DNA of 64,000 bases, from positions 124,001 through 188,000 of the forward strand of contig NZ_JH636438.1 of assembly GCF_000255655.1 (NCBI RefSeq), written 5' to 3'. Made by a program: the position numbers and the translations under genes. The DNA is from Schlesneria paludicola DSM 18645. GTDB lineage: Bacteria; Planctomycetota; Planctomycetia; Planctomycetales; Planctomycetaceae. The number at the start of each line of letters is the position of its first letter. Within the stretch, counting starts at the first letter, position 1. This document shows, in pieces, positions 62,865 through 64,000 of the stretch. The notes beneath the pieces are model-generated. The model did no database searches. It was not told the origin of the DNA and saw only the letters and a program-made list of their open reading frames with translations.

Positions 62865-63647
62865 TCAATTCGGACAACACGCCAGTGGTCGATGGCCGGA
62901 TGCCGGTGTCGATTCGCACTTCTTGGTCTGGGCGAGTTGCAGAGATGACATTTCCCTGTCGAGGACTTCCTGGTAATAGGCCAGTCGCTTGGCGGCGATG
63001 TCTAACGAACCGCCGAATGAGCGTTCTTCTTCCAGATAGATCAGCGGAACGGGGAATTCGACGATTTTCATTTTCTGGGCTGCGGCCTGCACCCACAGTT
63101 GCAGCGGCATGGCGTAACCGAGTTCCGTAATCCGCAGCCGCGCCAGACAATCGACGCGATACGCTTTGAATCCGCAGAAGGCGTCCGTCAGGTTCAGGGA
63201 GAACTGGTGATTCAGCCATTCCGTGATTTGCAGATTGATGCGCCGTCGTTCGATCGGCGGTTCACTGGCGCCCGGAAAGACTTTCAGATAGCGACTTCCC
63301 GAGATGATATCGGCGGGATGATCGGGGCAATCGTAGACTGCAGCCGCCATCTCGGGGATCAGTGCTGGCTGGTGCTGGCCGTCACAATCGATCGTGACCA
63401 GCACGTCGTATTGTCCTGCCAGGGCGTAGGTGAATGCGGTGCGAAGGCCGGCACCGTAACCCTGGTTTTGCTCGTGACGGACAATGTGAATTCCAGGGAT
63501 TGTCTTCAGCAGTTCCGCAGTTCCATCGCTTGAACCGTCGTCAACGACAAGAATCTCGTCCGAGTACTTCTTCACTTCGGCAATGACGTCAACGACGTGA
63601 CGTTCTTCATTGAAGACTGGCAATGCCGTTAATACACGCAGGGACAT
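62865..63647 (-). CDS. GT2 family glycosyltransferase (polyprenyl-phosphate mannosyl/glucosyltransferase-like)
   Basis: 260 residues with the GT-A blocks: LTALPVFNEERHV, ILVVDDGSSDGT (donor Asp), NQGYGAGLRTAF, VLVTIDCDGQHQP (the DxD motif) and IISGSRYLKVFPGASEPPIERRRIN, as in DPM1/GtrB-like enzymes. No C-terminal membrane helices are present, so it is the soluble or peripheral form. It would transfer a sugar from a nucleotide donor to a polyprenyl phosphate, possibly feeding GT39-like enzymes such as the one at 46741. Sugar and acceptor are inferred. Confidence 0.88.
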   Translation of the reverse strand: MSLRVLTALPVFNEERHVVDVIAEVKKYSDEILVVDDGSSDGTAELLKTIPGIHIVRHEQNQGYGAGLRTAFTYALAGQYDVLVTIDCDGQHQPALIPEMAAAVYDCPDHPADIISGSRYLKVFPGASEPPIERRRINLQITEWLNHQFSLNLTDAFCGFKAYRVDCLARLRITELGYAMPLQLWVQAAAQKMKIVEFPVPLIYLEEERSFGGSLDIAAKRLAYYQEVLDREMSSLQLAQTKKCESTPASGHRPLACCPN

Positions 63648-63921
63648 AGGGCGACTCCCGTCACTAAAAATTCAGGTCTCCGTACCGCTTCCCTGCACAA
63701 CGGCGGGATTATTCTAGACCGCGCTCAGACACTGTCAACGAGTTCTCTGGTGCGAATTCGCAGTGTGCGCACGCGATTCTGATAGCTGGCCGTCAGAGGG
63801 GTTGCAATTTGCCAATGCCGCAGAGGCGTAATACTTCCCGTACGAAGACTGTCCAAGTGTTTACACAATCGCCAATTGTCGCTTCGGTTACCTGAATGCG
63901 AGAATCTTCTGCATGTGACGA

Positions 63922-63999
63922 TCATTGTGGTTTGGAGGGGATTTCCGTTTCCCACTTGCTTTGACCGCTTGATTTGCCGAAGATATCAATCACTGCCGA
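63922..63999 (-). CDS. possible C-terminal end of a gene running off the right edge
   Basis: The only open minus-strand frame at the right edge reads SAVIDIFGKSSGQSKWETEI and stops with TGA. It would be the last 25 codons of a gene whose body lies outside the window. The composition looks coding, but the fragment is too short to assign. The stretch from here to the glycosyltransferase (63648-63921) shows nothing I can support. Confidence 0.3.
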   Translation of the reverse strand, partial: SAVIDIFGKSSGQSKWETEIPSKPQ

Positions 64000-64000
64000 T

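Noticed and set aside
1-64000. CRISPR arrays, insertion sequences, prophage
   Set aside because: No regularly spaced direct repeats, transposase motifs or phage structural genes were found on reading both strands; the repeats present are palindromic and irregularly spaced.

Overview
The window looks like chromosomal DNA from a planctomycete (order Planctomycetales). Several families that mark that phylum occur together: a DUF1501 protein, a DUF1552 protein beside a DUF1592/DUF1585-type cytochrome c-like protein, a DUF1080 protein, the 'small basic protein' shared by Planctomycetes, Verrucomicrobia and Chlamydiae, an FG-GAP/VCBS protein, and a Ser/Thr kinase with a planctomycete-style N-terminus. 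The assignment rests on gene content; no rRNA is present. I see no CRISPR array, no intact transposon and no prophage.

Layout. 1-705 holds the start of a Flp/Tad pilus locus on the minus strand: a Flp pilin, a possible small membrane ORF, and the first 22 codons of what may be a prepilin peptidase. 1012-2646 is an orphan DppC-type permease. 2890-11214 is a compact minus-strand nitrate assimilation operon, read in the order nirBD fusion, DmsB-DmsC-type fusion, nasA, NarK-type transporter; the first three genes overlap by 4 bases each. Facing away from it (11839-14332) is a PilJ/NarX-like sensor kinase with a FixJ-like response regulator, a good candidate for nitrate control of the operon. 14500-29681 is metabolic and envelope material: an FAD/Fe-S 2-hydroxyacid dehydrogenase, an MFS carrier, DUF1080, a sugar-isomerase-like TIM barrel, an M16 peptidase, an esterase-SMP30 fusion, two membrane proteins and DUF1501, with tRNA-His and a strong terminator in between.

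29904-38832 carries signalling genes (a kinase with a degenerate receiver, a STAS protein), a VCBS-repeat protein, a Tat-exported protein, a YggU-like protein, the small basic protein, tRNA-Gln, and a frameshifted zeta-toxin remnant with a small partner gene. 39345-43352 is one large gene, a Pls/PosA-type single-module NRPS: adenylation domain, carrier domain and three tandem membrane/left-handed-helix repeats. Its specificity residues read D-A-E-S-I-G-T-V-I-K, close to lysine codes, so a cationic homopoly(amino acid) is the likely product. 43618-46038 is a hybrid histidine kinase. 46741-51343 pairs a GT39-like membrane glycosyltransferase with an AsmA-like protein, followed by the DUF1592 and DUF1552 pair. 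56465-59185 is a run of poorly known minus-strand genes. 59364-61839 has a VOC protein and a PadR regulator with a readable promoter/operator, driving two tandemly duplicated membrane proteins. 61978-64000 has an unknown protein, a GT2 glycosyltransferase and a possible gene end at the edge.

Two dispersed palindrome families recur between genes: a REP-like 26-mer (CGTTACCAAGC...GCTTGGTAACG) and a GGGGACaGGCACC...GCCAGTCCCC inverted repeat.
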